Source: Streptomyces spinosisporus (lineage in GTDB: Bacteria > Actinomycetota > Actinomycetes > Streptomycetales > Streptomycetaceae). Taken from it: a stretch of 64,000 nt of DNA. The stretch spans positions 186,001 through 250,000 of the forward strand of contig NZ_JALDAX010000014.1 of assembly GCF_022698145.1 (NCBI RefSeq). The letters run 5' to 3'. Position 1 is the first letter of the stretch. Every line of letters starts with the position of its first letter. The notes beneath the pieces were generated by a model that made no database searches, was not told where the DNA came from, and worked only from the letters and a program-made list of their open reading frames with translations. Of this stretch, positions 6,263 to 15,426 are shown piece after piece. The translations under genes and the position numbers were made by a program.

Positions 6263-9200
6263 CTATCCGCAGGTCAGCGTCGGAGTCCCCCAGTCTCCGT
6301 GGTCGTTGCCGTTGCCGTCGCCCGCGTCGCCGACCTTGAGGTCGATCACCTGGGCGCCGCTGATGTCGACGTCGAGGGGCACCGCGGTCTGTTTGCCGCG
6401 GATCGTCGGTGTGGTCACCAGGGTCTTGCCGTCGGCGATCACGGAGAACGTCACCGTTCCCGCACCGCCCGTCTCGTCGTCGACACCGACGTCCGCCGTG
6501 AACCGTGAGCAGTTGCCGGCGAGGTAGAGCACGACGTCGCTGACCGAGTTGGTGCCCAGGCCCTTGGCGTGTTCGGCTCCGGCGATGGTGATCTCATGGC
6601 CGTCTCCGGCGGCCTGTTCGCCGACGCTGCTGTCGCGCTCGACCGGCCCCCATCCGTTGCTGGACGACAGGAACGGCAGGTCGCTCACGGCGCTCTTCCC
6701 GGCCGGTGGAGCCGGCGGGATCCCTCCGACGATGCGCTCGTCACCGGCGGTGGCCTTCCGGCCGTTCTGCCGGTAGTGCACCGTCGTGGTCAGTGCCGAG
6801 GCGGACGGCAGCGTTCCGTCGGGCGGTGCGACCTTCCAGGTGAAGGTGGCGGACTGGCCGGGTTGCAGCCGCTCGACCGATGCCGGGCTCGGGGCACTCA
6901 CGCTCCAGCCGTCGGGCGCGGAGAGCGAGGCCGTCAGCCGGGAGGCGGGCTGCCGGTCCTTCGGCACCCGGACCGTCGTCCGGGCGGTGAAGGACTGTCC
7001 TGACTGGGCGGTGTCCGGGACTTCCAGGGTGACCTCCGTCCCCGGACGCTCCGGCATCGCGTACTTGTGGGGGTCGTACCGAGGGCTGTCGTTCTGCGCG
7101 ACGCGCAGGGACGAGGCATAGCTGCCGTAGTTGGTGAGGGAGACCTTGCCGAGGCCGCCGGTGCTCCCGTCCAGGTTCCACATGGCGATGGCGATGCTGT
7201 TGTGGCCGTTCGGGTTCAGGATCCCGTTGGGCACGGGGAAGGTGTGCTGCGGGCCGAGGTAGTTGACGTAGTTGCCGACCTGCCAGCCGTTCACGAAGAT
7301 CGTGGCGCGGTACTTGCGTGACGGGTCGTCGGTGAACGTCAGCCCGAGCGAGGTGTCCTGGCCGTGGGGCAGGTCCAGGTGGGCGTCGGTGCGGTACCAG
7401 GACACGCCGGCACGGGAGTCGGTCGTCGGCAGGGACACCTGCTTCCAGTTGCTGTCCGGGTAGCCCGGCAGGGACCAGCCCGCCCGCTCCCCGTACAGAC
7501 CGCCCGTCGAGAGCGGGCCGCGCACCGTGTCCTGGAGGTCCTCGCCGCCCCGTACGCCCTGCAGCCGCCATGTGACGGAGGTCAGCGGCGCACCGACGAG
7601 GGAGGCACTGGTCAGGCCGCGCGCGGTCTTGTTGCCGTTGGTCGAGTTGTAGTCCTCTTCGTGCCCCATGTTCACGGTGAGCACGGAAAGGACGTTGTCG
7701 CCCTTGGAGTTGAGCGAGCCGTCCGGGAACTTCAAGTCAGCGCTGCCGGTGGTGGAGCTGCCGAGGAAGGTGCCGTTGAGCCAGGCGGAGAAGGCCTGTG
7801 CGCCTCCGCCGGAGTCGGAGACCAGGTGGATGCCGGTCTCCTTGCCGGTGGCACGGAAGCGTCCGCGGTACCAGGTGTTGCCGGTGTGGAAGCCGTAGTC
7901 GTCGGCGTAGAGCACCGGCTGTGAGGTGATGCCGGAGACGCTGTTGGTCGTCGTCCTGTCGGCCACCTGCCAGCTGGTGTCGTCGAATCCGGGGGCGGCT
8001 TCGGGGGATTCGTCGGCGTGCTGCCAGTCGGCCAGTGCCGGCAGGTGCACCGGGGCGGCCACCGGGATCGTCGCGGTGCGGCTTCCGGTGGCGGAGGTCC
8101 GGGAGTTCAGCGTCCTGCCGTTCCAGGTGACGCGGGCTGCGGAGGTGAACACCTCGATGTTCTTGTCGTCGGCGTTGTCTCCGGTGAGGGCCATGGTCCG
8201 GCCGCCGTCCCGGCTGGTCGCCGTCCGCAGGAGGTGGGTGCCCCGGACGAGCACCGGGCCACTCGCCGTGTCCTGCCGCCAGAAGGTCTTCGCCGTGTCC
8301 TTGTCGCCGACCAGGAGCAGCAGCGGCCGGTGTCCGCCGCCGCTGATGCTGATGCGGGTCAGTCCCTTGTGGGTGTAGTTGAGCCGCAGGTCACCGGTGG
8401 CCGGGTCCCAAGTGGTCGCGGCCGTACCGTCGTTGACGGTCACGGTGGGCTTGGAGGGGTAGCGCAGGACGGTCTCGCCGTCGCTGCCCCGGTCGCCGTA
8501 GAGGACGGCGATGTCCCGGTTTCCGATCGTCGCGTCGGTCATGATCTCCGATGTCGAGTACCGCAACTGCGAGTCCCCGAGCGGGTAGTTGGCGACGATC
8601 ACGTGCGAGTCGCGTCCGTCGAGGGTGATCGCGGTGTCCGGCTGCTGGGGCACGACCGGGTAGGTCGGCTCCGCTGTGTCGGCCGTGGGCACGTCGATCG
8701 CGTCGATGGCCACGTAGCTGTCCGTGGAAGACGAGCTGTGGGTCCCGGCGACGACGATCTTCAGCGTGTGCGCTCCGGGCTTCAGACCGGTCTTCTGGAA
8801 GATCACCGCCTGGTTCTCGCTGCCGGAGTCGTCGACGGTCGCCGCCTTCTCGCCGTCGAGGTAGACGTCGGCGTAGCCGTGGTTGTTCGTCTTCGACCCG
8901 ATCCATCGGATCGCGGTGCCGTCGAAGGGGACGGTCACCGAGTCACCGGCCTTGTTGGAGAACGACTCGGTGTGCTTGTAGTCGCCGCCGGTGTAGCTCT
9001 GGTCGGCCACGTGCGACCACGAACCGGTGTACTGCAGCGCGGAGTCGGGGTCGTCCCAGGTGTAGGTGGTGTCCGCGGCCGGCTGAGCGTTGAAGTCGAG
9101 GGAGATGTGGGTCTTGTCGACCGCGTTGGACGTGGAGTCGCCGTGCCGCAGGACGTGGAACTGCGTCCTGGTGTCGGGATTCATCCGGGCGGTGTCGACC

Positions 9201-10435
9201 ACCGCGGAGTTGTCCGGTGGCGTCGCCCTGATCGCCTCGGTCTTGGTCAGCGGGGCGACCGACTGGGTGAAGTAGCCGATCAGCTTGTCCTCGTCGTACT
9301 TCGGATCGAGCTGGCGGTTCTCGCGGATCGCGGCGCCGTAGTCGTACGACGTGTAGTTCTGCGGCATGCCCAGCCAGCCCCAGTTGGTGCCGCCGTAGGT
9401 CATGTAGAAGCTCTGTGCGGTGGCGCCGACGGCTATGTTCTGCTTGTAGAAGACGTTGGCGAACTTGTCGTTGATCAGCTGGGCGCACTTGTCGTAGCCC
9501 GGTCCGCCCCAGGGGTCGAAGGCGCCGCCCTGGAACTCCGGTGAGTACAGCGGCTTTCCGGCCGGGTGGTCGTAGCTGATGTCGGGGACGCCGTTCCACT
9601 TCTCGGGGGTCGAGCAGTTGAAGCCCTGCGGGTAGGAGTCGGGGCCGTCGACGTCCAGGGCGCCCGTGCCGGAGTTGAAGGTGCCGTTGTGGTTGCCGGT
9701 CAGCGGGACCGTGATGCCGTCGGCGCGGGCCTTGTCCTCCAGGTGCTTCATGTACGAGCGCCCTGCGTCCGAGCCGTTGTAGTACTCGTTCTCGACCTGA
9801 TAGGCGATCACCGAGCCAGTGCCGTTGGTCAGTTGATGACGGGCGATGATCCGGTCGATCTGCGTCAGCCACTCGTCCGCGTACTTCAGGAACCGCGGGT
9901 CGTCACTGCGGTTGTTCTCGGCCTTGGTGGTCAGCCAGCCGGGCAGACCTCCGCTGTCGACCTCCGCGTTGATGTACGGCGCCGGGCGCGCGATCACGTA
10001 GAGCCCGGCCTCCTCGGCCATGTCGAGGAGCTTGTCGACGTCGCGGACGCCGGTGAAGTCGTAGACGCCGGGCTTGGGCGAGTGGTAGCCCCAATCGAAG
10101 TACAGGGAAGTGGAGTTGAACCCTGCGGCCTTCATCTTCTGGAAGATGTCGCGCCACAGGTCCGGGCTCGGGAGCCGGAAGTAGTGGAACTCGCCGGACC
10201 ACAAGTAGGTGCGCCTGCCGTCGACGAGGAACGAGTAGCCGTCGAGAGTCACCGTGTGCGCCCGCGCACCGGCGGTGGGCGCGTCGGCGGAGATCTGTCC
10301 GCCGACGTCCCGCGCCGCGGCGGGCACTGTCAGGCCCGTGGCCAGGGCGATGGTCGCGGCTGTCGCGAGGACCGCCCTCCACCACCGACGACGACCGGGT
10401 CTCGCACTGTCAGGATCAATCCGATTACCCCGCAC
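6263..10435 (-). CDS. Secreted multidomain GH35 beta-galactosidase, about 1390 aa
   Basis: Exported beta-galactosidase that trims terminal galactose from oligo- and polysaccharides. Signal peptide about 1-43 (RRRWWRAVLATAATIALATG, AAARD cleavage). GH35 barrel follows: SGEFHYFRLPSPDLWRDIF, acid/base Glu in YQVENEYYNG near 213, nucleophile Glu in YSPEFQGGAFDPWGG near 298. Then a carbohydrate-binding-like domain (about 460-600), GH35 accessory beta domains with two jelly rolls (NTWYRGRFRATG; GVSWYRTDAHLDL), a NEW3-type Ig-like domain, and a C-terminal NPCBM domain (about 1262-1390). GTG 10435 is chosen because GGAGGAGG is 5 nt upstream; an in-frame ATG at 10450 overlaps that site. Unusually long for GH35 because of added binding domains. 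Confidence 0.92.
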   Translation of the reverse strand: MRGNRIDPDSARPGRRRWWRAVLATAATIALATGLTVPAAARDVGGQISADAPTAGARAHTVTLDGYSFLVDGRRTYLWSGEFHYFRLPSPDLWRDIFQKMKAAGFNSTSLYFDWGYHSPKPGVYDFTGVRDVDKLLDMAEEAGLYVIARPAPYINAEVDSGGLPGWLTTKAENNRSDDPRFLKYADEWLTQIDRIIARHQLTNGTGSVIAYQVENEYYNGSDAGRSYMKHLEDKARADGITVPLTGNHNGTFNSGTGALDVDGPDSYPQGFNCSTPEKWNGVPDISYDHPAGKPLYSPEFQGGAFDPWGGPGYDKCAQLINDKFANVFYKQNIAVGATAQSFYMTYGGTNWGWLGMPQNYTSYDYGAAIRENRQLDPKYDEDKLIGYFTQSVAPLTKTEAIRATPPDNSAVVDTARMNPDTRTQFHVLRHGDSTSNAVDKTHISLDFNAQPAADTTYTWDDPDSALQYTGSWSHVADQSYTGGDYKHTESFSNKAGDSVTVPFDGTAIRWIGSKTNNHGYADVYLDGEKAATVDDSGSENQAVIFQKTGLKPGAHTLKIVVAGTHSSSSTDSYVAIDAIDVPTADTAEPTYPVVPQQPDTAITLDGRDSHVIVANYPLGDSQLRYSTSEIMTDATIGNRDIAVLYGDRGSDGETVLRYPSKPTVTVNDGTAATTWDPATGDLRLNYTHKGLTRISISGGGHRPLLLLVGDKDTAKTFWRQDTASGPVLVRGTHLLRTATSRDGGRTMALTGDNADDKNIEVFTSAARVTWNGRTLNSRTSATGSRTATIPVAAPVHLPALADWQHADESPEAAPGFDDTSWQVADRTTTNSVSGITSQPVLYADDYGFHTGNTWYRGRFRATGKETGIHLVSDSGGGAQAFSAWLNGTFLGSSTTGSADLKFPDGSLNSKGDNVLSVLTVNMGHEEDYNSTNGNKTARGLTSASLVGAPLTSVTWRLQGVRGGEDLQDTVRGPLSTGGLYGERAGWSLPGYPDSNWKQVSLPTTDSRAGVSWYRTDAHLDLPHGQDTSLGLTFTDDPSRKYRATIFVNGWQVGNYVNYLGPQHTFPVPNGILNPNGHNSIAIAMWNLDGSTGGLGKVSLTNYGSYASSLRVAQNDSPRYDPHKYAMPERPGTEVTLEVPDTAQSGQSFTARTTVRVPKDRQPASRLTASLSAPDGWSVSAPSPASVERLQPGQSATFTWKVAPPDGTLPSASALTTTVHYRQNGRKATAGDERIVGGIPPAPPAGKSAVSDLPFLSSSNGWGPVERDSSVGEQAAGDGHEITIAGAEHAKGLGTNSVSDVVLYLAGNCSRFTADVGVDDETGGAGTVTFSVIADGKTLVTTPTIRGKQTAVPLDVDISGAQVIDLKVGDAGDGNGNDHGDWGTPTLTCG

Positions 10436-10453
10436 TGCGGCCTCCTCCATACC

Positions 10454-10522
10454 GCCTGAGCAATCAGAGTCAAACAGACTCAGGCAAAGCCGAACATTAA
10501 AGGTGGACAAGGCGCGACACAA
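10454..10522 (-). promoter_or_regulatory. Promoter and inverted-repeat operator of the GH35 gene
   Basis: On the minus strand a TTGTGT box (10522-10517) and a TAATGT box (10499-10494) are 17 bp apart, a fair vegetative promoter. Downstream lies the inverted repeat GCCTGAG (10454-10460) / CTCAGGC (10479-10485) with a nested GAGTC (10467-10471) / GACTC (10477-10481). The repeat overlaps the expected transcription start region, so a repressor is the simplest reading; no regulator gene is adjacent in an obvious pairing. Confidence 0.5.
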
Positions 10523-10601
10523 TGGGGCCGGAGGCAACAGCTGTGGCGGCTTTGCCTGTTGCGCGCATCAAGGCCCACGGCGGATCAGGGCCTACGGCGG
10601 A

Positions 10602-11498
10602 TCACGCGTCCCCCGCGGCGGACGGCCGCAGTGCGTCGAGCACCAGATGCACCGCCGCGCGAGGCGGCGCGCCCCTGCGGATCGCCGCCGTGATCGTACG
10701 GGTCACCGGGTCGGCCAGCTCCCGTGTCGCGACGCGGTAGCGGCCCGCGTCGACGGCCAGTTCCGGCAGCAGCGCGACCGCGTGCCCGGCTTCGACGAGC
10801 TCCAGGGTCAGCATGTAGTTGCTGAACCGGCCCACCACCCGGGGTTCGAACCGCGCCTGCCGGCACAGCCGCAGGGCGAGGTTCGCCATGTACGACTGGG
10901 GGATGTCGAACGCCCACGGTTCATCGGCGAAGGCGGCCAGATTGGCCGGGCCGCGCCCGGCGGCCGGGTGCTCGGGCGGCAGCACCAGCAGGATCGGATC
11001 CGTCGACAGCGGCAGCAGGTCGAGGTCCGGGCCGAGCGGCAGCTCCCCGAAGTCCGTGGTCGTGATCACGAGGTCCGCGTCACCGACCCGCAGCGCCGGC
11101 ACGCTCTCGTGCGGCTCCAACTCCAGGAGCTGGATGTCGAGTTGGGGGTACTCGCGGGTCAGGCGCGTCATCGCCGGTACGGCCATGGTGTGCACCGCGC
11201 TCTGGAACGCCCCGAGCCGCACCAGACCCGACGGCTCCTCGTCGAGCCCGCGCAGCTCCGCCTCCACGGTGTCCATGTGGTCGAGGATCGCCCGCGCGCG
11301 CCGGGCGAGGATCAGCCCGGCCGAGGTCAGCCGGACCCGGCGCCCCGTGCGTTCGAGCAGCTGTGTGCCGGTCTCGGACTCGAGCACGGCGAGCTGCTGG
11401 GACACGCTCGACGGGCTCAGGTGGGCGGCCTCGGCCACGGCCCTGACCGTGCCCAGCGTGTCCAGCTGGGACAGCAGCCGCAGCCTCCAGGGGTTCAT
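10602..11498 (-). CDS. dgdR: LysR-family regulator, DgdR-like
   Basis: A 298-residue LysR-type regulator: N-terminal winged HTH (residues 1-60, LLSQLDTLGTVRAVAEAAHLSPSSVSQQLAVLESETG) and a two-lobe effector domain. It is divergent from the dgdA-like aminotransferase gene with an 89-bp gap containing a TTCCG-N11-CGGAA repeat. In Burkholderia cepacia the LysR repressor DgdR controls dgdA from exactly this arrangement, so the name is assigned from context plus family. ATG 11498 preferred; a GTG at 11501 is also in frame. Confidence 0.8.
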   Translation of the reverse strand: MNPWRLRLLSQLDTLGTVRAVAEAAHLSPSSVSQQLAVLESETGTQLLERTGRRVRLTSAGLILARRARAILDHMDTVEAELRGLDEEPSGLVRLGAFQSAVHTMAVPAMTRLTREYPQLDIQLLELEPHESVPALRVGDADLVITTTDFGELPLGPDLDLLPLSTDPILLVLPPEHPAAGRGPANLAAFADEPWAFDIPQSYMANLALRLCRQARFEPRVVGRFSNYMLTLELVEAGHAVALLPELAVDAGRYRVATRELADPVTRTITAAIRRGAPPRAAVHLVLDALRPSAAGDA

Positions 11499-11522
11499 CA
11501 CCCTCTTATTGTTGTGCGGTTT

Positions 11523-11543
11523 TTCCGAACAGTACAGCCGGAA
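11523..11543. promoter_or_regulatory. Putative LysR box between dgdR and dgdA
   Basis: TTCCG (11523-11527), 11 bp, CGGAA (11539-11543): an inverted repeat with the T-N11-A spacing typical of LysR binding sites, lying midway between the divergent starts. Binding by the neighbouring LysR protein is inferred. Confidence 0.6.
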
Positions 11544-11587
11544 TTGTGTGATGGACGCGCGCTCGCCGCCTCCCTACCGTCGAAGTC

Positions 11588-12940
11588 ATGGCTGCTGCGA
11601 CCCCCACCACCCTCCCGTTGAGCTCCGAGCCCGCGTCCGAGTCCTCGTTCTGGGCCGACGCCGATCGACACCTCGTCCGCTACTACGGCGGAGGATTCAC
11701 CCGCGAGATCATCGAGCGCGCCGCCGGAAGTTTCGTGTTCACCGCCGAGGGCCGCAAGATCCTCGACTTCACCTCCGGCCAGATGAGCGCGATCCTCGGC
11801 CACTCGCACCCCGCGATCGTGGAGACCGTCCGGCGTCAGGTCGCCACCCTCGACCACCTCTACAGCGGCATGCTCAGCCGCCCGGTCGTCGAGCTGGCCC
11901 GGCGCCTGGCCGGGACCCTGCCCGCACCCCTGGAGAAGGCCCTGCTCCTGACCACCGGCGCCGAGTCGAACGAGGCCGCCATCCGGATGGCGAAGCTGGT
12001 CACGGGCAAGCACGAGATCGTCTCCTTCGCCAGGTCCTGGCACGGCATGACACAGGCCGCCGCCTCCGCCACCTACAGCGCGGGCCGCAAGGGCTACGGC
12101 CCCTCCGCACCCGGCAACTTCGCGATCCCCGTCCCCAACGCCTACCGCCCGGACTTCACCACGCCGGACGGAGGCCTCGACTGGCGCCGTCAGCTGGACT
12201 TCGCCTTCGACCTCATCGACGCGCAGTCCACGGGCAGCCTCGCCGCATGCCTGGTCGAGCCGATTCTCAGCTCCGGCGGCATCATCGAACCGCCGCCCGG
12301 CTACTTCGCCGCCCTCCAGCACAAGTGCCGCGAGCGCGGCATGCTCCTGATCCTCGACGAGGCGCAGACCGGTCTGTGCCGCACCGGCACCTGGTACGCC
12401 TTCGAACGCGACGGCGTCGTCCCCGACATCCTCACGCTCTCCAAGACCCTCGGCGCGGGCCTGCCGCTCGCGGCTGTCGTGACCAGTGTCGAGATCGAGC
12501 AGGAGGCGTACGACCGCGGCTTCCTCTTCTTCACCACGCATGTCTCGGACCCGCTGGTGGCCGCCGTCGGCAACACCGTTCTCGACGTGCTGGCCGACGA
12601 CGGCCTCGACGCGCGCGCCCGCGAGCTCGGAGCCTTCCTGCGCACCGGCCTGGAAGAGATGGCCGGCCGTCACGAGGTCATCGGCGACATCCGCGGCCGT
12701 GGCCTGCTCGTCGGCCTGGAGCTCGTCGTCGACCGCGAGACCAAGCAGAGCTCGGACGAGCTGGGTGCCCGGGTCACCCGCCGCTGCCTGGAGCTCGGCC
12801 TGCACATGAACATCGTGCAACTCCCCGGGATGGGCGGGGTCTTCCGCATCGCACCCCCACTGACGGCGACCGAGGACGAACTGGCCCTCGGGCTCTCGAT
12901 CCTGGACACCGCGATCGGCGAGGTGAGCGCTGCGCTCTGA
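11588..12940 (+). CDS. dgdA: 2,2-dialkylglycine decarboxylase (class III aminotransferase)
   Basis: PLP enzyme of 450 residues that in the characterised B. cepacia homologue decarboxylates 2,2-dialkylglycines such as 2-aminoisobutyrate and passes the amino group to pyruvate. Long stretches agree with that enzyme: SFWADADRHLVRYYGGGF, AEGRKILDFTSGQMSAIL, HLYSGMLSRPVVELARRL, TTGAESNEAAIRMAKLVT, and near the C-terminus MNIVQLPGMGGVFRIAPPLT. The PLP Lys is residue 286 in LTLSKTLGAGLPLA; LILDEAQTG carries the PLP-ring Asp. Start ATG 11588 follows the divergent LysR promoter region. It probably allows use of dialkyl amino acids, for example from peptaibol-type peptides. Confidence 0.9.
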   Translation: MAAATPTTLPLSSEPASESSFWADADRHLVRYYGGGFTREIIERAAGSFVFTAEGRKILDFTSGQMSAILGHSHPAIVETVRRQVATLDHLYSGMLSRPVVELARRLAGTLPAPLEKALLLTTGAESNEAAIRMAKLVTGKHEIVSFARSWHGMTQAAASATYSAGRKGYGPSAPGNFAIPVPNAYRPDFTTPDGGLDWRRQLDFAFDLIDAQSTGSLAACLVEPILSSGGIIEPPPGYFAALQHKCRERGMLLILDEAQTGLCRTGTWYAFERDGVVPDILTLSKTLGAGLPLAAVVTSVEIEQEAYDRGFLFFTTHVSDPLVAAVGNTVLDVLADDGLDARARELGAFLRTGLEEMAGRHEVIGDIRGRGLLVGLELVVDRETKQSSDELGARVTRRCLELGLHMNIVQLPGMGGVFRIAPPLTATEDELALGLSILDTAIGEVSAAL

Positions 12941-13071
12941 GACGGGCACGACGGAAGCGCACCACTGCATTCGAAGGGAATCGAATTCATGGACGGTACG
13001 AGCCACTCGTAGCAGGGTTGACCAGCGCACTCGGACGCGCCGACCAGCAATGCAACGGGAGGGACATCACC

Positions 13072-13446
13072 ATGCGCAGGATCACCCGGAGCGCCGCCGC
13101 GCTCGCCGTCGCCACGGCCGCCCTGGCAGCGGTCAACACCGGCTCGGCCCAGGCCAACGACAGGCCCGTGTACGGCTGTCCGGGCGGAGCGGCCTGCATC
13201 TACCCGCAGAACGCGGACATCCACACCAGCACGCCGACGAACATCTACTACAGCTACGGCGCCCACAACCTCAGCAACCAGCTCGGCAACCACTATGTGC
13301 TCAACAACCAGTACGGCGGCGCCAACGCCACCGTCCAGTTGTGCACCGGCTACAACGGCGTCAACTGCACGATCACCATCAAGCTGAACGAATTCGGCAA
13401 CTACAACCTCACGCCCATCAACTCGATCGTCCTGAACCGGCCCTAG
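13072..13446 (+). CDS. Small secreted protein, possible I36-type inhibitor
   Basis: A 124-residue precursor: signal peptide MRRITRSAAALAVATAALAA...SAQA (about 1-29), then a mature domain of about 95 residues rich in Asn, Tyr and Gly, with four Cys (GCPGGAACIYP; LCTGYNGVNC). The pattern CPGGAACIY is like that in Streptomyces peptidase inhibitor family I36 proteins, but I do not see enough to be sure. GGGAGGGAC sits 7 nt before ATG 13072. No operon partner; it stands between dgdA and a convergent ABC operon. Confidence 0.75.
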   Translation: MRRITRSAAALAVATAALAAVNTGSAQANDRPVYGCPGGAACIYPQNADIHTSTPTNIYYSYGAHNLSNQLGNHYVLNNQYGGANATVQLCTGYNGVNCTITIKLNEFGNYNLTPINSIVLNRP

Positions 13447-13522
13447 CAACCTGGACCCCCACCGATACCAACACACGGTCTGACGCTTGCCGTTCGGCAG
13501 CCCACGCCGCCCCTGGACAGGC

Positions 13523-14119
13523 TCAGTCGCTCTCCAGCGACGTCCGGCGGCGTGGCCCCCGGCTGACGTAGGCGATCGTTCCGGCGGTGGCGAGTGCGGC
13601 TGCGACCATGGCCGCAGGGCGGCTGTCGGGGGCCTGGGTCTGCCAGGTCAGCGCCTCCCCCGCGGTGCCCGCGCCCCGGAATGTCGCCGCGCCGAGCGTC
13701 CACCCGAGGGGCAGGAACCAGGATCGGGAAGTGCCGACGGTGGCTGCTCCCAGGGCGGTCAGGCCCAGCAGGCCGGCCGCGTCACGCACGACGCATCCGA
13801 ACGGCCCGAACCGCGTGGCGGTGAGCAGCGTGGTGAGCAGGAGGACGAGTACGCCTGCGAGGGCCGTGGCCAGGTGGGACATCCGCAGCCATCCCCAGGG
13901 TCTCGCCGACGTGCGGTCTAGGGTGTCGTCGGGGCCTCCGAGCGTGGCGGTGGCGACAGACACCAGGAGCAGGACCGTCAGGACGAGGACGACGCCGCCC
14001 ACCTCGCCCGTGCCGCCGAAGGCCCTCGCCGACAGCCAGGCGACCGTGGTGCCGGCGGTGGCCGCGCCGAACGCTGCCGGGACCTGGCGCGAGCGGACGT
14101 AGAGCGTGAGACCGTTCAT
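13523..14119 (-). CDS. Integral membrane protein, last gene of the ECF/ABC operon
   Basis: A 198-residue protein with about five to six hydrophobic segments (for example AAFGAATAGTTVAWLSARAF, GVVLVLTVLLLVSVATATL, LATALAGVLVLLLTTLLTA, GLLGLTALGAATVG, AAMVAAALATAGTIAYVSRG). ATG 14119 overlaps the stop of the preceding permease gene (ATGA). Most likely a second membrane subunit of the same ABC transporter. No recognised family name. Confidence 0.75.
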   Translation of the reverse strand: MNGLTLYVRSRQVPAAFGAATAGTTVAWLSARAFGGTGEVGGVVLVLTVLLLVSVATATLGGPDDTLDRTSARPWGWLRMSHLATALAGVLVLLLTTLLTATRFGPFGCVVRDAAGLLGLTALGAATVGTSRSWFLPLGWTLGAATFRGAGTAGEALTWQTQAPDSRPAAMVAAALATAGTIAYVSRGPRRRTSLESD

Positions 14120-15426
14120 CGGGCGCCTCGCGTCAGGAGGTTGGTGGTGTCCCGGCACTTCTGGGCGGCCTGTTGGACGGCGGTCACGCGGGCTTCGGCC
14201 TCGGCGTGCGGCAGTGCCCGCAGCTTCTTCCAGAGCTTGACGGCGTCCGGGTCGTCGAATTCGAGGCCCTCGGTACCGGCGGCCGGTTTCCGGTCGAGCA
14301 GCCAGTAGGCCGCAGCGGTGGCCACGGTGAAGTTCCGGTCGTCGCCGCAGCTCGCGGGACCGGTGAACACGCCGGTGAGCATGGCCGGTTCGAAGCGGCC
14401 CGGGTGGGCGAGGTGGCCCTGCTTGTCGACCGTGATCGTCATCAGTGCCGTGTCCGGCCGCGACGTGGGTGCGGTGGACGGGAAGAGTGTGGAGGTGTCC
14501 TCGTGCGCCTGGGTGAGTGATGTCCTCGACAGCAGTTGCAATGCGTGCCGGGCCTTGGGGGTCACTTCGGGGAGCAGTCCTTCGTGCGCCCGGCTGATGC
14601 ACACGCGCGGAGTGTCATGGGTGCACACGAGCTCCTGAGCGACCGGGTCGAGCGTCCCCTGCTCGTAGGCGCGTCCGGTCGGCACGACCAGGGCCGTGGC
14701 CGTGGCACCGACGGCCAGCGGCACCAGCGCGCTGACCGCGAACTTCCGGTGGTGCACGGCGAGGAGCACCACGGCGGCCGCCGCGACCGCCGCCATCCAG
14801 AGCGCCTGGGCGATGCTGACTTTGGTGCCGACGGTGTCGTAGTCGCTGAACATGCTCATCCCCACGGCCGGGGAGAACGCCGCCGCGATTCCGCCGTCCG
14901 CGATGGCGTGTGGCGCGAGGATCAGCAGGACGAAGCCGATCACGGCCAGCGCGGGTGCGGTGGCGAGCGCAGGCACCAGGCGTCCGACGGCCAGTCCGAG
15001 CCAGACCGAGGCGATCATCGCGATCAGGCCGACGGCCACGACGACGAAGGCCGCGGGCGGCAGGTAGCGGGCGGTGTCCGCGATCCGTGGCGCCGCTGTG
15101 AGGAGCGTGACCAGGTACGCGACGAGCACCGCCAGCGCGGTCGCGAGCAGGATCGGCACGATGCGCTGCGGTCGTGGGCGGGGCGTGGTGGTGAACAACT
15201 CGGCGACGTTCGCGCGGTGTTCGCGATAGGACTGCCATGCCCCGGCGGCCATCGCGAGGGGTGAGAGCACCGCCAGATACTCGCGCTGCGTCATGACCAG
15301 CGCCATCCATCCGGCGGACCAGCGTCCCGGGGTGGTGTGGAGGACGATCGCGCCGCCGACGGTGATCAGGAGCGCCGCGCCGAGGGCCGCCGAACGCCGG
15401 AGTTCGATACGGAGGATGCGGTTCAT
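14116..15426 (-). CDS. ABC transporter membrane protein
   Basis: A 436-residue membrane protein: N-terminal segments SAALGAALLITVGGAIVL and further helices (ILLATALAVLVAYLVTLL, FVVVAVGLIAMIASVWLGL, LATAPALAVIGFVLLIL, ALWMAAVAAAAVVLLAV), then a long non-membrane C-terminal part (about residues 265-436) containing Cys-rich ELVCTHDTPRVCISRAHEG. It overlaps the ATPase gene upstream and the small membrane gene downstream by 4 nt each. Presumably the permease for the ATPase; cargo unknown. Confidence 0.8.
   Translation of the reverse strand: MNRILRIELRRSAALGAALLITVGGAIVLHTTPGRWSAGWMALVMTQREYLAVLSPLAMAAGAWQSYREHRANVAELFTTTPRPRPQRIVPILLATALAVLVAYLVTLLTAAPRIADTARYLPPAAFVVVAVGLIAMIASVWLGLAVGRLVPALATAPALAVIGFVLLILAPHAIADGGIAAAFSPAVGMSMFSDYDTVGTKVSIAQALWMAAVAAAAVVLLAVHHRKFAVSALVPLAVGATATALVVPTGRAYEQGTLDPVAQELVCTHDTPRVCISRAHEGLLPEVTPKARHALQLLSRTSLTQAHEDTSTLFPSTAPTSRPDTALMTITVDKQGHLAHPGRFEPAMLTGVFTGPASCGDDRNFTVATAAAYWLLDRKPAAGTEGLEFDDPDAVKLWKKLRALPHAEAEARVTAVQQAAQKCRDTTNLLTRGAR

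Noticed and set aside
10848..10862. GGGTTCGAACCGC resembling a tRNA T-arm
   Set aside because: It lies inside the LysR coding sequence and no acceptor or anticodon arms are found around it.
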